The notes beneath the pieces are model-generated. The model worked only from the letters and a program-made list of their open reading frames with translations. It was not told where the DNA came from and searched no databases. The translations under genes were made by a program, and so were the position numbers. From Bremia lactucae (taxonomy: Eukaryota > Oomycota > Peronosporomycetes > Peronosporales > Peronosporaceae), in the NCBI RefSeq assembly GCF_004359215.1, contig NW_027152057.1:105276-115576 (forward strand): a stretch of DNA of 10,301 nt. Reading direction: 5' to 3'. Below, in pieces: positions 8,484 through 10,301 of the stretch (positions are counted from its first letter, which is position 1; each line of letters opens with the position of its first letter).

Positions 8484-9742
8484 TCAGACGACCCTCTTAA
8501 GAAAACGTGGGGGGAGGGTCTTTAAATACGGGGGTAGGGTGAGCCTATAATTTAGGTATTCAACCCTTTCTACCACCGTAAAAGGCCCAATGAAACGCGG
8601 CAACAACATCGTAGTACCACCAGGTAGCACAGAAATTGCATTCTTAGGTAGGGTAACAGTACTTAATAGTTCATTTTCCCCCACTCAAAAGCGTTCCTTA
8701 TTTTTGCGACCATATCGGTCCGCATATTCTTTTTGCTTGTCCTGTGCACTTGCTATCGCGTCACTAACTTTCGTGTGATGGCTAATCGCTCATCCACAAG
8801 GCGTTGAGCTTCGCTCACGATTTTAGCATCAAATCCGCCTATGATACCGCCGAGAGTTCGGTCATAGGACGTATTATATTGACCACTGCTAAACTTGCAG
8901 GGTCATTAGGTCCAGTTTCTGTTGGTGAGATGATACCTTCATGGGTCATCGTCATGTTGACGAAACTATGTCCCCCTTTCGCACCGAGCATTGTGAAAAG
9001 ACCCCCCCACTATTAATCGGGCTGCGCACAAACGAGACTGGCGTCCGGGGATGGCGCAGTCCGTTTATATAAAACGGTGTCTCACCCAGACTGGCGTGAA
9101 CACTGTTATTTATAGCGAACTCCACGAAGGGCAATTGGTTGCTCCACTCTTTGGGAGTTGCTATGGTGCGTAAGACATCCGTCACGAATCGATTGGCACG
9201 TTTTGTTTGGCCATGGGTCTGGGTGTTCTGCGGTCGACATGTGGAGCTTGCTACTTAGCAGCTCTAACACATGTCGCCAAAAAACAGACGTAAAACGTGG
9301 ATCCCGGTCCGATACTATGGACTCGGGCATCCCGCAAAGTCGGTAAACATGATCCAGGAACAAGAGAGCTGCCTCCTTGTCTGTAATCGATGTCTTACAT
9401 GGTGCTAAATGCACCATTTGCTCAATCGTCTACAAAGACAACGAGCCCCGTCCGAGCCTTATAATCGGGCGGCATGCCAAACATGAAATCCAGACTTACT
9501 GACTTCCAACAGTTGGTTGGAATCGGTAGCGGCTTCAGTGGCGCACTGCTGGACGGTGCAGGCTTAATGCGCTGACACTGTTCGCAAGAGCGAATATAGT
9601 TGGCCACCCATCTATCTAGGTGTGGCCACCAAAATTCCTCTGACACTCGTAAGAATGTCTTTTCACGGCCCAGATGCCCACTAGATGGCGCATCATGTAG
9701 CTCGTGAAGGATCATCAGCTTGAGATCTGTGTCATGAGGCAC
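8484..9742 (-). pseudogene. Integrase: zinc-binding, catalytic core and GPY/F domains
   Basis: The N-terminal HHCC zinc finger is intact: H-x6-H then C-x2-C, seen as LHDAPSSGHLG and CEQCQRIKP, with 29 residues between the second His and first Cys. The first catalytic Asp lies in VSLDFMFGMP (codon 9488-9490), the second in IVSDRDPRF (9307-9309). After correcting for missing bases the spacings are D-x60-D and D-x35 to codon 9201-9203, the canonical place of the catalytic Glu. That codon is AAA (Lys). The core continues with VEFAINNSVHASLGETPFY. One or two missing bases near 9415-9427 and a 2-nt gap near 9221 shift the frame. The GPY/F module at about 8610-8530 closes the protein. Confidence 0.88.
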
Positions 9743-10110
9743 ATAGATTCTTAAGGGATTACAAGGTGACAGCTGATGCTATACCATGCCATCGCTGTAA
9801 CGAAAGCGGTTTAACTAAGCTTTCAGGTGCAACGGAAGGGTTACCTTTCGTCAACCAAAGTGATCAAACACTAGGCAACAATGGTCATCCTGACAGTAGC
9901 TATCTTCTAATTTAGAGGCTAACAAGATCGTCAAGTGGTATGCCTCCATGGCTGCCAACGTTGACGGCAAAAATTGTGCTTTCGCAATAGACACACTTTC
10001 CTCGTGGCTTACCCGAAGTCTGGTCTGCGCGATAAAACATCAGCCGAGACATTTGACTAACCCTGCTTTAATTTAATTTTGTAGTAAGATTCAATTTTTT
10101 TTAAGTGACC

Positions 10111-10147
10111 TAACCGTTCTAGAAGAAAAGAAAGATAAAATCATAGG
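10111..10147. other. Junction between retrotransposon and telomere
   Basis: RNase H-like residues YYKIKLKQG can still be read on the minus strand at about 10101-10075, and weaker similarity may continue toward 10125. The last bases before the array read TCATAGG, so TAGG could be a partial repeat unit. No telomere-associated satellite or degenerate telomere variants lie between. Confidence 0.6.
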
Positions 10148-10301
10148 TTTAGGGTTTAGGGTTTAGGGTTTAGGGTTTAGGGTTTAGGGTTTAGGGTTTA
10201 GGGTTTAGGGTTTAGGGTTTAGGGTTTAGGGTTTAGGGTTTAGGGTTTAGGGTTTAGGGTTTAGGGTTTAGGGTTTAGGGTTTAGGGTTTAGGGTTTAGG
10301 G
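10148..10301 (+). repeat. Telomere, 22 perfect TTTAGGG units
   Basis: The 154 bases are exactly 22 copies of TTTAGGG with no variant unit, running to the window end. The G-rich strand points outward 5'->3', as made by telomerase at a right chromosome end. This repeat type is found in land plants, some algae and oomycetes, unlike the TTAGGG of animals and most fungi. The true array is probably longer, since assemblies usually cut telomeres short. Confidence 0.97.

Larger units (their letters stand above)
7882..10110 (-). pseudogene. Ty3/gypsy polyprotein, C-terminal two thirds: RNase H end, integrase, chromodomain
   Basis: In order on the minus strand: an RNase H tail with SADVLSRRPDF (about 10020-10053); a linker with LEDSYCQDDHC and RFRYSDGMV, a TAG (9779-9781), then NPLRIYVPHDTDLK; integrase (about 9742-8952); an integrase C-terminal linker with DERLAITRK, a stop at 8753-8755, then KQKEYADRYGRKNKERF and a TGA at 8685-8687; the GPY/F module LLPRFIGPFTVVERV; GRLKRYVELNEVTYPSV (about 8485-8420); a less conserved hinge; and a chromodomain ending in a TAG at 7882-7884. 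Frameshifts occur near 9415-9427, 9221, 8754 and 8010. The product would have been cut by the element protease into separate enzymes. RT, protease and gag are missing because the element ends at the telomere. Confidence 0.88.
6245..10147 (-). mobile_element. 5'-truncated LTR retrotransposon (Ty3/gypsy chromovirus) capped by telomere
   Basis: Read from right to left on the minus strand the parts come in canonical order: RNase H end (to about 10110), linker, integrase zinc domain and core, GPY/F module, chromodomain, polypurine tract, 3' LTR. All parts share one orientation, so this is one element. The 5' LTR, primer site, gag, protease and RT, which would lie beyond 10147, are absent and telomere repeats stand in their place. 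A target duplication cannot be tested because one end is gone. The polyprotein has several stops and frameshifts and a Lys at the catalytic Glu of integrase, so the copy cannot move by itself. About 1.07 kb between chromodomain and polypurine tract carries an antisense ORF. Confidence 0.85.

Noticed and set aside
8590..9346. Plus-strand frames at 8590-8778, 8804-9016 and 9158-9346
   Set aside because: All lie opposite clear integrase motifs on the minus strand and carry no motif of their own.
10148..10301. Simple tandem repeat or CRISPR-like array
   Set aside because: Seven-base units without spacers, at the sequence end and in telomeric orientation, are a telomere.

Overview
This window is a right-hand chromosome end of a eukaryote. 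It closes with 22 perfect TTTAGGG units, with the G-rich strand running 5'->3' outward. Everything recognisable inward of the telomere is decayed Ty3/gypsy-type LTR retrotransposon (chromovirus-like) sequence. The TTTAGGG repeat occurs in land plants, some algae and oomycetes. From recalled family resemblance, the polyprotein wording (integrase, GPY/F module, C-terminal chromodomain) looks most like oomycete (Phytophthora-type) elements. That assignment is an inference and no search was run. No intact host gene was found.

Layout. 1-2116: AT-rich, no gene seen, but with a perfect 16-bp inverted repeat at 285-321. 2117-2840: weakly coding-like on both strands, unidentified. 2985-3350 (-): two diverged tandem copies of a chromodomain-coding unit. 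3446-3990 (-): the integrase core of a first gypsy element. 4035-5305 (+): reverse transcriptase, RNase H and the start of the integrase of a gypsy element, head to head with the preceding integrase piece. 5306-6244: AT-rich, nothing recognised. 6245-10147 (-): a second gypsy element in one orientation. It keeps its 3' LTR (6245-6803), polypurine tract (6804-6813), chromodomain (7882-8090), integrase (about 8484-9742) and the last part of RNase H (to about 10110). 10148-10301: telomere.

The terminal element has lost its 5' LTR, gag, protease and reverse transcriptase; the telomere starts where the RNase H region breaks off. Between its chromodomain and polypurine tract lies about 1.07 kb that reads best on the opposite (+) strand. 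It looks like a frameshifted antisense ORF of about 316 codons (6936-7885) whose stop overlaps the polyprotein stop inside one CTAG. All elements look dead: stops, frameshifts, a catalytic integrase Glu replaced by Lys in one copy and deleted in the other, and a catalytic RT Asp replaced by Ala.

The most interesting signals are the antisense accessory ORF with its shared stop, the tandem chromodomains, and the telomere seated directly on a broken retrotransposon.
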